A DNA stretch of 64,000 nucleotides from Cycas panzhihuaensis (GCA_023213395.1 CM041465.1:181109741-181173740); one strand, 5' to 3'. Counted from the stretch's first letter, positions 44,313 through 57,400 are shown. Translations and numbers: made by a program. The notes: a model not told the origin generated them from the letters alone.

Positions 44313-46906
44313 CTCAATTTGGCATTCATTGTCTCACATCTCTTGCAAAGCCAAGCTTTCCTTAGTCCATCCTACATGAACCATAAAAGATAAGAATTGG
44401 AACAACAATTCACACAAGTTTGCCAACCTTAAAAGCTGGAAACAAAAAGATAAAGGCAAAGCCTGGCTTCAAAGCAAGAGCATGCTATTGCAGACATCAG
44501 GTTTTCCAATATAAAAGAATGGAGCATCAAATCTAGCTACAGGCATATATATAAAATCTTGTCCCTTTAACTTTGATGAAGACAATTTCCCCCATTTTTC
44601 TCCTTTCATACAATATGGTTTCAAGATATATCTATGAATATACAGTTGGACAACGTACATATTGATGCTGGTGTTGCAGCTTGAAATCTTTCACCAGCTT
44701 AAGTAGCACTCCAAGTATTTGCTCCAACACCTGAAGGTAATATACTCACGACATATATATCACTCAGAATCGTAAGAAAAAAACACATAAAAAATCAAAA
44801 ATTAAAACCGAAAGAAGGCCAAACAGAAAAATAGTGTAGACCGTTACAAGTTAATCACCAAAACCTACAACAGTAAGAAAAAAATTATTAGAAAACTATG
44901 TATTAAAACGCAAATACTAAACAATATTGAACTCCTATGATATGCAGTCACATACATTGTAATATTCAGCAAATTTTCTATCTGCAGAATAAAGGTCCTC
45001 AAGCAAAGCTGCCTCCTCTCTTTCAATCTCTTCAACAGCTGACTTCACTCTGTTACAATGAGCATGAAACAGTTACAGCTAGTAGGTGATTCTACAAATA
45101 GAACACAATTTCACAATATAAGTTTCACTAAAGGAAAAGTATATCTGATCTCAAACATGACACCAAAATTATGCATTTCTAACCTCCATTTTAGATAAAA
45201 TGTTTATCACTCAAGGTCTTAAATACTCACTATCCAGTTTTGAAATCATTAGATGCATATAATACTAAACATAGCCATGCAGAGAAAGGTATCCAGAACA
45301 TGTCCTTCAATGTTACATTGAGAAAAGAATTTTAAAATGCCTAGCATTATGCTAAAAATAATATGCAACAATCATTTGTATAATGTGTAATGAGAGCAAT
45401 ATCCAATATTTTTAGCAAACCAATGCACCCAGACAACTTGCACAATAAAACCAAAAAAACAAATTTTCACAGCTCCTGCTCCACCAGCTGTTGCACTCTC
45501 CACTTGCCACCCGCTCACCTACCAGTTGGTGCCCCCTACCCCCATCCATCCTTAAAAAAATAAAAAAATGTGCTAAACAATCCCCCCTTTAAAAAAGTTC
45601 TAAAACAGATTGCACAGTTGCACCCAAACTGACCTTTCAGGAAGCCGCAGACTCTGAGAAGGGTTGGTTCCAGACATATCTGGAGCAGAAACAGATCAAT
45701 GTAGATGAGAAAACAAAACAAAAACGAGCAGCAATGTCAGATGTTAAGAAGAATCTCTCAAAAAATTTAGCGTTTACATCAAGTGAAACACCAATCACAT
45801 TAAAATGCAAACCAATTCTAATGTACCTATTTCATCCATCATAAAGGCTTCAGAAAGCTTGTCACATTTAGCTTTCAAGCGTGACTCAATCTCAAGAATC
45901 AAAGACATCTGATAGCCAGTGCTATCCTGCAAAAAACAAATAGCCATTAATATAAATGACCCTACATAGCAGAATGGTATTCATTATTCTACCATATTTG
46001 TTATTCCAGAAATATTACATGCAATCTCTCATCCCCAGATACTTGATTGGCTTTCAAAAACTGGCTTGATCCCAAAGCTGTGAAATTTTCCTTTTTATTT
46101 TAAGATAAAGTAGCATGTAGGCACAAGTAATCCTTTGTAAGATTTATCCTCTCACAGACCTAGTGAAAGTTCAATGCCTCCGCTAACCTTACTACACCTT
46201 CAGAACTATCATAGAAATTGAAAGCATAGACATGGGAATATTTTATTTCATGTAGTTAAAAAGCCAATAGATTCCTCTTATGATGAATCTCATATTAGAG
46301 GCACTTCCAAAAAAGAGCAACCATAGTAGGTTGAGCAAGAAGTCCCAAGGTAATTGTGGTATTGATTCCCAGAATAAGTGTATCCATGCTTGGGGCCTAT
46401 GTAGAATTGTTCATGGATGCCATGCAACTACATGGGAAATTGAATGACTCGCCATCAGTTAGCAAATGCATCATCTGAAATATATCAGAGACCACCCCCA
46501 CTTCATCACAGACATTTGCATAATAAATCAAAGACCCTACCTCAGCAAAGGGTGCTCGTAGTAGATGGGTCTGTCGCAACCATGCAGGAGTCACTCCTAG
46601 AAAACGGTTGGCAACTCCTCCAACACCTGGCTCTGTAATTTCAGAACTATACGATGAAGTTGTCATGTTATTATTGCCACCACCAAGGCTATTGGTTGAA
46701 TAAGTATTCACACTAGTAGAGGTGGTTGAATTAGAACTGGAGCTAATGGTGATACTAGTACTTGTGCTATCAAGAGAGCTCCTGGAAATTATACTCCATT
46801 TCTCTATCTCCTCCTCTGGTATTTCCCCGTCCTTTGAAAGAAGGGGAAGCCTCAATCGTTGGGCAGCCTCTGCAACAACTAGACGTTGTTCCAGAGCTTC
46901 ATACAC
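44313..46906 (-). CDS. AUG4: AUGMIN subunit 4 (HAUS4-like), six internal exons
   Basis: Exons, minus strand: 46906-46541 (122 codons, VYEALEQRLVVAEAAQRLRLP...EEEIEKWSI...Ser/Thr-rich linker...EPGVGGVANRFLGVTPAWL), 45926-45827 (ESRLKAKCDKLSEAF), 45679-45634 (SQSLRLPER), 45049-44956 (VKSAVEEIEREEAALLEDLYSADRKF AEYYN), 44730-44659 (VLEQILGVLLKLVKDFK) and 44371-44313 (AWLCKRCETMNAKLR). All introns are GT-AG, 147-614 bp, and all phases join without a stop. This order matches plant AUG4, part of the eight-subunit augmin complex that recruits gamma-tubulin to existing microtubules. About 246 of roughly 420 residues are here. The N-terminal exons and the C-terminal exons are not seen, so flanking introns exceed 17 kb and 44 kb if the gene is whole. 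Identification is from family memory, not a search. Confidence 0.85.
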
Positions 46907-48170
46907 CTGCAACACTGTCAGAGCATCAAACTAAAATCTTACTGAAATGCAATCAAAGAAACAAGCAATCATCACAGTCAAACTTTAAAATGTTAAAACT
47001 TCAAACTCAAATCCAATATTCACTGCTTCTTCCAGACAACAAACCAACAATGGAACTTGCCAGATGTAACATGATAGATTTTGAATGTTAGACTTAAGAT
47101 GTCCCCTAGTACAGAAGCAGTGCATGAATGTGTACAACTCCAGTGGTTAGTATAATACAGTCAATTTTTCTCCAAGTATGGAATCAGTGTATGCATGCAT
47201 ACAACTCCTGTGATTAGTATAAGACAGCCACGTTTTTGCATACCATGCAGTGTTTAATAAACTACAAGAGTTTTGAGCATGTTAAATATTGTTATTGTCA
47301 TAGCCCAGTGTATGCACATACTACACAGGAACATATTAATCTTTTAGAGAACCAGATCTCTCCAATCAATAACCCATTACCCATATTTTTATTGACCTGA
47401 TATGTATACAGAAATACATCCACTCATTTATGGCCAAACCAAAAACAGGAAAATCAAGCAAAAAGCAAAAGCATCACTCAAGACATGGCTCACTGAATGG
47501 GCAAAACTCCAGTGTGTTATCAACAGAAGATACAAAATTACTTCCCTTCAAATTGATGATTTGACTCACCCCAAAATTGGGTTTATATGCTATACTTTCC
47601 ATCAGTTCCCACAGGATAGGAACCAAATGGTTGCAGCTCATCCTATGGTTGATATTAACTAGTTATCTAAAATCAGTTTACACAACTAATGATACTTTAC
47701 TTGCACATTTGATTGCCTGGTTAAATTACCAAATTAGTTAAGCATGATGACTTCCATATTGTAGATAAACCAAACTTTGTTATGGATAAACCGAATCAAC
47801 TTCAAAGAATAAACCAAAATGGTTGTTATGAATACAAATTGGCTAATGGTACCAATTGGCTAGATACCGATTACCAGTTCTTGTCATGGATAATCCAAAT
47901 TCACTAGAAACCGATTTCTGTATTGTGTGCAGCAATCCCTTGGATAACCGCTCTTTGTAGTTTGAAAATCAATATTCCTGTTGTTTAAACCATACCTTGA
48001 AAATTGGAAACCAGTCTTCTTTTGGTCTATAAACCGATTCCAATATGATAATCAACTTGGCCATTTAGGGCTGTACTTTTAACCCCTTACATCTCCCCAA
48101 TCATTAGTCTCCTAAGTGTACTTGCTCAAAGCACACTAAAACATTTCTTTTGAGGTTCATTCTGCCACTT
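46907..48170. other. Host intron and probable G6 3' LTR, no exon seen
   Basis: Starts at the splice acceptor TTGCAG before the first visible AUG4 exon. From about 47750 to 48170 lies AT-rich DNA with repeated AAACCGAT/AAACCAA motifs, probably the 3' LTR of G6, whose purine tract GAAGAGGGGGAAG (minus) is at about 48170-48182. No partner LTR identified. Confidence 0.45.
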
Positions 48171-48182
48171 CCCCCTCTTCAA

Positions 48183-51100
48183 ATGAATTTTTTCAGTGTT
48201 TCTCTGTCGGGTGCTTTTCGGTTTCTAGTCCCATCCTGACATTTACCAAAATCCTATACTATTTTAAATAATCATGGTTTGAAGTTGCGGCTGCTTATTT
48301 TATCATGGTATTCAGCTTTCCTGGTCTCTCCCATTGATAATATGTTGTAAGTTTGCCCGCTTTTTTTTGTTGTCTGCTGCTTGAAATACAATTTCAATCT
48401 ACTATCATTAACCAATGTGGGCAACACTGTGACATCTTCATTGTTTAGCTGTACTGATCCATTGGGTCAAATTTTCTACATATACGGACCCAACCATCAC
48501 ATTTTTAGCTTCCCAAGATGTGCACGAAGCTTGCTATCATAGAGAAGAACCACATGTCCTTCATGGGAAATTAGAGATTTGAAATGGCAGTCATGCCATG
48601 CTTTCTTCTACAATTTCTTCAATACTATGCTCTATAGAGACTCTCTTCTTTTTTCCTCCAATCTTACGAGCTCATCTAGTCATTTATGTAAAGACTCATG
48701 TTCCCCCACTCAAATAGTTATGGTGGTTCCCAAACTTGGAACTTGATATTCAAAGAGAACAATTGCTTCTAACTCATAAACCAACCAAAATGGTGTTTGC
48801 CTTGTGGCTTGTTTATATGTACTGTAAAATACCCATAAAATGGAGTGCAACTTTTCCACCAAAGAAAATAGACCATTTTGGCAATTTTTCTATAATGCAT
48901 TCCCAATTATTTTGTTGGAGCTCTCAACTTGTCTGTTTTCCTCTTGGGTAATATGCAGTGGACATACGATGCCACCGATGGTGTATAACCTTACGAAGAA
49001 AATGACTCCTTAAAACACTGATTAATTCACTAAGGCAATCAACACACATAATGATGATCTTGTATAAAATCCTAATACTCAAGGCATCAACATTTCATAA
49101 TATGCATGCTTCAACTAATTTAGTTACATAATCAATGGTGACCAAGATGTAACATGCACTGGTTATTTGTGTAGTTGGTTTGATAGTTCCACAAAATCCA
49201 AACCACAATTTTTAGAGGGTGCAACAGATTAAATGGGGTTAAAAAGTTCTTTTTTAAAATTGCAAGTTTTAACCCATTTTCTACATCAACAAACATTATG
49301 GGCCACCATAATTTAGTGTACAAGATTTTATGTCCTCTGGCATCATTGACTACATGCCCTCCAATTGTTCCTTCGTGTACTTGCCTTAAAATTTGGGCTA
49401 CACTTCGTGCTTTGATACATAGCAAGGCAAAATATTACCCAACCCCTTCTTATATAAATTCCCTTGGTCTAATTATATGGGCTTTGTTAAAAACCAGCTT
49501 CACCATGCACTATTACCCATTCATCATGGCAAAACTCCTATGGCTAGGTATTTTGCAATTCCTGTGTACCATTCTAGAACAACATCAATGTGAAATAGTT
49601 TTGCATATGGAAAACCATCATTTATTCTAGTGGCCTCCTACCCATTTTAAATTCTTGGTAATTGATCTAGAATTATATGAATTTTTCCTAGCTAAGTGAT
49701 AATTTGGAATGAGGACTTTTGAAAAAACCACCACCATTTGCTTATTTGTCCTCGCAATAATAGCTTGTTAATTAGATACATTAAACCCGATGATTGACAT
49801 AAAAATTGAATAGAGTTGATAACAAATAGTGCTTGAATTTTTGTAGGGCATAGATCATGACTAATCTTTCCTCTTTCAGTTACCATATAGCTTTGTTCAA
49901 TTCTAGTTAATTTTTGGGTAGTGAAGTACCCTAGATGGTTGATCTTTACATCAAGAGGTTGAATCAATACACATCCACTAGCATGGAGAGATGCATCTGC
50001 ATGGTGGACATGGACCTTTCTTGACCACTAAAGATACTTAAGAATAGTTAGTGCATATGCCATCATCAATTTTGAATCGCCAAATGCCATTCGTTCACTA
50101 GTTTACCATGTCCATGGCATATCTTTCAAAGCAATCTTTCAAACGGTTATGAAATGCAAGCATAATTTTTAATGAATCCCCTATAATATCTTATGATACC
50201 TTGCTCAAGTGTAGTGGATATATGGTATACCCTATGATGACTTCTAGTTTTGTTGGATCAATTAATAATTAGTTAGTACTTTGTGACAATATAACTTAAT
50301 AACTTTATAAATAAGACTATGAAATTCCATTTTCAATTTAAGGCATAATCTTCTTCTTTGACATATTTCCAACATTTGTTGTAAGTTCTACAAATGATCA
50401 TCCAATATTTCCATATAATGTCCAATCATCTAAAAAACTTACTACTTTGCTCCCAATCATTTCTTTGAACATGTTTGATATTATCCCTTGGAAGGTAGCC
50501 AAGGCATTTGTTAACTAAAATGTCATCTCTTGATTTGCAAACATTCCACATCCTATTACAAGCATTCCTTTCAATTGATCATCTAATGCAATATTAACTT
50601 GGTTGTATCCACTCCAACTCTAAATGAGTATTCTGTGCATCCTATAAGCTTTTCTAGTATGCCTTCTATAAATAGTATCAAAAATAGATACATCCTTAGC
50701 TAATTTATTTAAGACATTGTAATTAACACACACACACTCTTTTCCCTTACAATAATCATGAGGTCTACCCATTCAATATTATCTACCTTCTAAGAATCCA
50801 ACTTGCAATGTTTCATCCAACTTGGCTTTAACTCAATCCTTTACCATAGGATTCATCTGGTGTGGGCATTGTCATATACATTTTATGCACTTCATTAGCT
50901 CAATTTTATGTAGCCCCAACTCTTATGGAATCCCTTTAGGATCATTCAAATGAATCTTTGTAGTCGATGAATAATGTTGAAGCCCTTCTAACCATATGTG
51001 CCCCAATCATCCATTGTGGTTATAATATGTGGTAGTTCTTCTATCTCTATATTTATTTGTCAAGTTTTCAATTCATCATAATACACTCTTGTTTTGTCTT

Positions 51101-51790
51101 CGTTTAAATTACGAGTAGGAACCTCATTAGTTCTTCTTTTTCCATATGATTGGTGAATTACGATGGAAAGCTTCTACTCTCCCCTGGATCACCATCCTCC
51201 GTGCATGTACTATTTGTTTCATCCTGCAGTTCAAGTTTAGTGTCATCTTCCCAATCAAAGCCTCTCAGTTGCAAGCACAGACAATTATATGTTTTCTCCT
51301 TCGGTATCCTTAAATTTTGTTAAAACAATGTTCACACTTTTAGCCTTCCCCTAGTAGTGAAATGTATGTAAGAAATTAGTCCATAATGTTTCCTAGTTTG
51401 TCGCTTGTTGTTTCATCTAATTTTCCACCTAAGTTCTTGCAATTTTAGCCATTATAGCTGCTAACAATTGCCCATAATTTTTTTCTGTGGACCTTATTTC
51501 CTTCATTCCATTTTACAAACTTAAGATGTTTCTTCAAGCCTTCACTATTAATGAAAAATACCAGTGGAATTTCCATTTCCCCATGGAATCACAATTTAGA
51601 ATATTTCCTTAAGGTCACCCACACATCACTATCTCACCTATGTGCTATGTATCAATAGCATGCAAGTTCGTTTAGTGTTAGAGGAAACAATGTTCTCTAG
51701 TTTTTACATTTGTGTGTTGAAAAATCATGTCGATTGCAACTTGAATTAAAGGCGACCAATTGGTTGCAATGTCGAGTGGAATGATGATGA
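48183..51790 (-). mobile_element. G6: heavily decayed Ty3/gypsy element, minus strand
   Basis: Reading the minus strand from the right: linker and RT start (KGIP.ELGLHKIELM, VKAKLDETLQVGF near 50850), WSGYNQVNIALDDQ, SKVVSFLDDWTLYGNIG (FLDD at 50425-50436), RNase H LTRIEQSYMVTERGKISHD and LMYLINKLLLRGQISKW (49692-49967), integrase VHEGTIGGHVVNDARGHK and LWWPIMF (49132-49425). Stops every few codons. LTRs and ends are not defined. Confidence 0.72.
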
Positions 51791-51797
51791 TTCCGGA

Positions 51798-52226
51798 TGC
51801 AGTTATGTCAACCTCCTCGGCAATAACAATTCAAGCAATTGCAACAGAAGCAGCAAACGGTTGGAAGCAGTTGCAACCAACCATAAACCCGCAACTATTC
51901 TAGTACATTGGAATTATAGAATGACTTATGGAAATATAAATAATGTAATGGGTAGTTGTAAAATATATGCATGTGCATGAGTTAATTGTTGGAATCAGAG
52001 TACTAAGCATTGTGTGCCTGTACATATTGTAAATAAAGTCCTATTGTATTGCATCAGCTGCAACCTTATGCACTGTTCTGGGTTGCATTCAGTTGAGACA
52101 TGACCAGATGTGACCCATCATTAATACAATGATCATGGTTTGCGTTCACTTCGGTTGATCTTTGTGCTACTGTGCTATTCTAATTACAAGATTGTTATGT
52201 AGTAAATGTAGGCCAGCAAGCACACA
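51798..52226 (+). repeat. G5 5' LTR (left end inferred)
   Basis: The right end is set by the following primer-like TTGGTTCTGTTGC. The left end at TGCAGTTATGTCAACC is chosen only because it resembles the G4 LTR start. No partner copy in the window. Confidence 0.4.
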
Positions 52227-52239
52227 TTGGTTCTGTTGC
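52227..52239 (+). other. G5 primer binding site (non-Met type)
   Basis: TTGGTTCTGTTGC corresponds to TTGGTTTCGTTGCC beside the G4 5' LTR and is unlike the Met-tRNA sites of the other elements. It resembles TGGCGCCGTTGCC, the Asp-tRNA-type site of some plant gypsies, but is not identical. Confidence 0.5.
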
Positions 52240-52310
52240 TTTCTGAACAAGGGCAAAGGATGATGAAAGTTGTAATGGACAAAGCCTAGTAAGTCATCGG
52301 GTCCTCTTCC

Positions 52311-54515
52311 ATGCCACCCAAGGTCAAAGTAGAATCACGTCGTGAACATAGAGAACGTTGGGATAAAGACAGACTCCAGACTGGAATGCCTAGGCCCAAA
52401 TTTGTATTGACGCCAAGGAAGCAGGTGAAGAGGCGGCCATCTGCAAACTCAAAGGAGAAGGGAAAGTCAAGAAACAAAGATGAATCAAGCAAACAAAAGA
52501 TGGGTGTGGAAGCAAACGAGAGGATTGTCAAAGAGTAGGCAGTGCAAAGTAAAGATGACCAAAGGTGTGCAGTGGAAGAGGAACCTATAGACAAGAAAGC
52601 AGTACAAATAGATTCAATCAAGGAAGACCATGTTGAGGGTGAAAGTTTGCAGCAAAGTTTGAAAGAAGAAGATTTCACTACAAAAGATACCTTGCAAGAG
52701 GAGGTATTGAATAAAGATTTTCCCCAAAGTGAAGATTGGTAACAGAACTTGGTCAGAGTACATATTTCAAAAAAAGTTCCAACATAGGAGGAAAATCTAA
52801 TTCAATTAGGAGTATACAACATAGCAGAACAAACCCAGAACCACCATTTAATGGAAATCAAAACTCTAAGTCACATAATGAGTCCCCTCTTTAAGCTACC
52901 ATTGGGAAGTCCAGGAAGTAGTACAGGAGAAGCACGAGGGATTCAAACACTGCCAAGAGGCACACAAAGTGGGATATTAGGTGGAACAAGCCAAGAAGGT
53001 ACGACACCTTATATCATTATGTAGAGCAACTCTACTTTTTCAACTCTACAATTTGATGGATCTATGGAACCAGGACATCATTTGGCTTTACTTAAAAATA
53101 TGATTCAAATTTAAAAAATTGTAGATCAAAATGAGATCAAAGCCTAGTTCTTTTCAACATTAAGAGGACCAACAGTTGCATGGTTCTAGTATGTAGTAGC
53201 CCAACAATTAGGTTGGGATCAATTGTAGGCTCAATTTTTGGATAGATTCCAAAAACTCGAGGATCCAACAGCCATATTACAGGCTTTGGAAGAAATTTGA
53301 CAATATCTCAGAGAGTCAGTAAATGACTTTAATGGAAGGATGCGAGTTATTATGAATAAAATACAATCTGTTATGGCAATAAATCCTATGTTTGCCATGA
53401 AGTATTTTGTGTAGGGATTCATATCGCAACTCAAAGACAAAGTAATGTTGCACCCAAAGAGCAATTATGAGCAGGTAAGAGAGTTAGCCTTAAAGTTTGA
53501 AGATCAAATGAAATCAGCTTACTCTCAAATGCCAACACAATCTTCAATACCATCAATATACTCTCCAATGATGGGTGCTGGAATACAATTCATACAAACA
53601 CAGCAAATGGGTACAAACCCAAAAATTGAGGCTTTGAAGAAGGAGGTTGAAGCATTGAAGCAACAGTCGCCAGTCTCTATTTTAACAAGTATGTAACAGA
53701 ATCAAAAAGTGGAGAAGCTACATGCAGAATTATAACATTTATGCATGGAGAAATCAAGAGAAAATATTTGGTGCCCCCCACCTTGTAATCAGCAAGGACA
53801 CTTGAAGAATGAACATAGTGAACTTTCAAAATGGTGTGAGAATTGCAAACGAAACAACCATAATACTCGGGAGCGTTTTTTCAGGCAAAAGCATAATGAA
53901 GGAGAAGTCCACAACGTATTCTTGCATAAGGCAAAATGAGGAGCGATAAAGCAATATAAAGGCAAAACAAAGCAAATTCATTGCTTTCTATATCAAAGAT
54001 GGGGGCATTACAAATTCAAATGCTCGGTAGAGAAAAAATGAGGAGAGTTTATTTGTGAAGAATGCAGACCGATAGATCATGAATGGGTAAATTGTCCAAA
54101 GAACGCTAAAGTGCAGAACGCCAATATGGTGGATGTTATTTTGGACAAAGAAGTACTAGCGTATCTACAAAAACATAACGGCAAAACAATAGGGCCTCCT
54201 CTTTAGGACAATTTTCCAAACCCAACAATAGAGAAGTATCAACTTTAGAAGATTCTTCAAGAGGCCATGGGCAAAGTCCAGCAAGAGCAAAAATTCAACG
54301 GCTAGCAATATAAAAGAAGAACGGTTCAAGGGCAGTCTGCACAAGAAGGTATGAATCCCTAGCAGCAGTTGCAAATAGTTAAGGATTTGCTTACTGAACT
54401 AGGAGTTTCAATTCCTATCTCTATCATCTTTAAGTGGTGGGAAGCTGGCTACTTCCAACAGTTAGTATTGCAGCAAATTGAGAAACCTGTGCTTAGTGCT
54501 ATCAAGGATAATGGG
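52311..54515 (+). pseudogene. G5 gypsy Gag with four zinc-knuckle positions
   Basis: MPPKVKVESRREHRERWDKD opens a charged N-terminal arm (52311-52742). The retrotrans_gag core begins FDGSMEPGHHLALLKNMI (53050), STLRGPTVAWF, LDRFQKLEDPTAILQAL, RESVNDFNGRM. A coiled segment KIEALKKEVEALKQQ (53620) follows, then four knuckle sites at 53770-54105: CPPPCNQQGHLKNEH, CENCKRNNHNTRER (last C to R), CFLYQRWGHYKFKC (second C to Y) and CEECRPIDHEWVNC (intact). Stops throughout. The frame ends at the G3 LTR. Confidence 0.75.
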
Positions 54516-54916
54516 TGTAGCATCCCAAACACCTTGTAATTTGGTCAAAACTATATCTTGTGACCATTTAATCAAAGGCCTTTGAACCACGATTCCAACA
54601 ATTCAAACGAAAGTCAATTCCGACATTTGTAGCAAAAGTTATGGCCATTTGAAGTTTTCAGCCTACCAGTCTTTTGGGGAAGTTATGGCTAACTTCTAAT
54701 CTTGGTTTTGGGCGGGTTTATACCCCTTTTCTGACCAACTTCTACTTATATCTTTTGGCCGCCTATTTAAGGAGGATTTGCAGCTTCATTTGGGCATCAT
54801 CAAAAGGAGTTTGGAATGCCATATCTTCGGCCCTTCGGGGAAGCTTTGTGGAGGGAACCTCACCTCAAAGAGGGATTTATTATCGACAATACTTGCGGGA
54901 TCATTTGATTGCAACA
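54516..54916 (+). repeat. G3 5' LTR
   Basis: Starts TGTAGCATCCCAAACACC, ends TTGATTGCAACA, 401 bp. CTATTTAAGG near 54762 may be its TATA-like box. No partner in the window. Confidence 0.75.
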
Positions 54917-54918
54917 AG

Positions 54919-54930
54919 TGGTATCAGAGC
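54919..54930 (+). other. G3 primer binding site
   Basis: TGGTATCAGAGC, exact initiator Met-tRNA type, two bases after the LTR. Confidence 0.88.
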
Positions 54931-55089
54931 CTCATTGGAAGCTATCCTAAGGAGAAATTTTGTCAATTCAACAAGAGAAATCAAGGAAAAAAAAGCAATT
55001 TTTTTGGTCGAAAAAGCTTCCACACAAGGGAAAACTAGCCTAGATTCTTCCCTAGAACAAAACTAAGATGAGGAAGAACCCTTAACAAA

Positions 55090-55676
55090 ATGGTGAACCA
55101 ACCATCAAAAATAGTAGCAGATGTATCCCAACATGTTGATACACTCAACAACGAGATAACACGGATCAATGGCACTGTAAACAAGATTAAAAGGGATATT
55201 CATGAACTCATGACTAAACTCATGGGGAGACGAAAGGATCTAGGCCCATTTAGCCATCAAAAGTCAGAGGAAAGCACAGAAGAAGAAGAGGAAGTAGGGA
55301 GAGAAGACAAATTTCAGAGACAATTCAACAGAGGATCCCAAGAATACAGAGAACAAAGAGATTTTCAACAAAAGAATCAGAAGAGTTGGGAGCCAAATTC
55401 TGGCCTCACAGGAACAAAGTTTTCATTAGAAAAATTTGATCCAGACAGATCAAGGGATATCTGAAGTTGGATATTACAGATGGAGACCTACTTCCAAGTT
55501 TATGATATACCAAATAGAGAAAATGTTTTAACCACCTCATTTCACTTGTGTGAAAAGGCCCTCCAATGGTTCCACTGGTGGAAGAAGGTCCACACAAATA
55601 TTTCTATTGACCCCTAGGGTTCCCTCAAAGCAGGATTGATAAATCAATATGAAGACTCGTGGAACACAAATTACTT
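55090..55676 (+). pseudogene. G3 gypsy Gag, N-terminal part
   Basis: ATG at 55090 (MVNQPSKIVADVSQHVDTLNN). A coiled heptad-like start, charged middle, then KFSLEKFDPDRSRDI, a TGA, SWILQMETYFQVYDI, ALQWFHWWKKV and LINQYEDSWNTNYF, the standard plant gypsy retrotrans_gag (PKLxxPxFDGxDxxxWLxxxExYF). It continues at 61229. Confidence 0.82.
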
Positions 55677-56397
55677 TGTTGACTTATAAATCTGCTCCTA
55701 TTGCAAATTCTCACTTGTCAAGGGTTTTCACTGTAGTCTAGGGTGTGTGCAGGTGGTCAACATACATATTCTTTAATTAATCATCCACATAAGTCCACAA
55801 TTCACATACATTCCACATGCATTCCACAATAGGTACACATACTTGTTCACGTAACTCTTGTATTACATTAGACAATAGTCAAAATTACATCAACTGGGGT
55901 CCATTCGGTCTTAATTGGTGAATTGTACCAGATCAGGAACCGTTGGAACTCACTAACTTGGCTTTCACATCCATTCCCACAATTGGATGTGCTTAAATAC
56001 ACTATGCATTCCTGTTTCAGAATGGTTGCGTCTACAGTCGCAACCGTTCCTTTTCTAGAATGGATGCATGTTCAACCCTTAACCATGATTCATTAGGCTC
56101 TTAATACATTCTCTAATATGTACAGTTGTCCATGTGTCTCATGTGTTCCGTCCATCGTTCCTTTGCTAGGCCAAAACCATTCCTTCTTCCATTCGGTGCG
56201 TCCCTGCATTCCTCGTCCATTCCTGCGTATAGCATGTGTTCCTATAATGGAATGCACTGTTTTCTGTGCATTGTTTCGTCCATTCCCTGTTCTGAATGCA
56301 TGCCAAATGGTAGCCCTGTAAAATACCCATAGTTTTCTCTGTTATTTGTCATGCATTCCCCCTAACAGATGCATGGGTGTCAATTATAACTGCAACA
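55677..56397 (-). repeat. G4 3' LTR
   Basis: Minus-strand start TGTTGCAGTTATAATTGAC, end AAGTCAACA. Contains a dozen or so CATTCC/CGTTCC motifs on the plus strand. Confidence 0.9.
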
Positions 56398-56419
56398 TCT
56401 ATCCAAGGTCAACAAAAAT

Positions 56420-56880
56420 GGTTGAGCATCTGTGCTCAATTTCAAAATTTTCAAAATTTTGTTTTTTTTCTCCTCTCCCCCTTTTTGCAATTAGGGTTGC
56501 TCCTGCAGTCCTGGTTGTCCTGTTGGCTCAGTGGCTCTTAACATGTCCTCGTTGATATGTGTTAAGGTGGCTATTATTGTGTCTTTCTCTTTAATTCTCT
56601 CTTGTAACTCCACTATTCGTGCCTTGTATCCTTCTTCCAATTCTTGCAATAGCTAAATAATCAGTGTACCCTTTTCACTTAAGGGCGTTTATGAGAAACC
56701 TTCCCCTAGTTCTGAAACTGTCTGTGGAAGCTCTGCTTCCCATTCCTTTGGTAGCTCCTCTATTTTTAATTGTTCTCTACTTCCTTTTGGGCCCCTTTTA
56801 GTTGCCTGCTTTTGCCGAAGTGGAAAAGAGGTCCCTGGCTTATGATGTACCCATTACTGCTTTGACCTGATGCTTCATTC
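56420..56880 (-). pseudogene. G4 third-ORF tail
   Basis: Minus-strand LLQELEEGYKARIVELQ and ERIKEKDTIIATLTHINEDM match the G1 third ORF tail (ESDAVIATLTQINEDILKAN) and are followed by the same KNFENF-like end before the LTR. Coiled-coil character. Upstream the frame is lost within 200 bp. Confidence 0.6.
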
Positions 56881-57171
56881 CTGGGTACCACTTGGCATAA
56901 TATTAATCCATTTTTTATCATATGCTAATTTTCTTTGCCTAGTTACATTCCCAACTCGAGATGCAAGGTGTAATATTCTTTGACTTTTGTCTAGGTGTAT
57001 GATTTTTGTGAGTTACGGTTAGTTTTTTCTCTGTTTTTTAGTTTTTTGGTATTTTTTGTTTACATATCGAATTGAATCACATTTCGGTATCAAGGCAACC
57101 TTATTTGCCTTCAACTTAAAGCAACACATTATGGTACAACCAGTTGATTCCCTTGGTGGATTTGTCACTCC

Positions 57172-57400
57172 CTAGTTGTGATGGGGTTTGAGTTTATTGC
57201 CCTTGACCATTTCAAGCAGTAGTTGGCATGCTAGTTTCTTCAACTGGATAGTACCATTCTTGTACATCTTCTCAATCATATATGGGCCCTTCCAATGCAT
57301 CTTTAATTCTCCCTGGGGTGTTTGGGATTTGTTGTTGAATAGCCATACCCAATTACCTTTTTTGAAATACAATGTCTTGACATGGCAGTCTTACTTTGTC
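57172..57400 (-). pseudogene. G4 integrase C-terminal domain
   Basis: LYFKKGNWVWLFNNKSQ, GELKMHWKGPYMIEKMYKNG and KGNKLKPHHN are the SH3-like C-terminal part of gypsy integrases (GDxVLLFxS...GKxxxxWxGPYxI...NGxxLKxYH). It follows the protease ORF directly, showing the internal deletion. Confidence 0.8.

Larger units (their letters stand above)
51798..54515 (+). mobile_element. G5: Ty3/gypsy element, interrupted by G3
   Basis: A probable LTR end and primer site at 52226 are followed by a plus-strand gag starting MPPK at 52311. The element is cut at 54516 by the LTR of G3, and the remainder would lie right of the window. Protein features tie it to the G4 and G1 group (MPPK start, four-knuckle Gag, same unusual primer site). 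Confidence 0.65.

Noticed and set aside
44313-46906. AUG4 exons as a processed pseudogene
   Set aside because: Five introns with GT-AG ends are present and all phases fit.
52286-52678. 130-codon antisense frame over the G5 gag start
   Set aside because: Shadow of the charged sense frame beginning MPPK.
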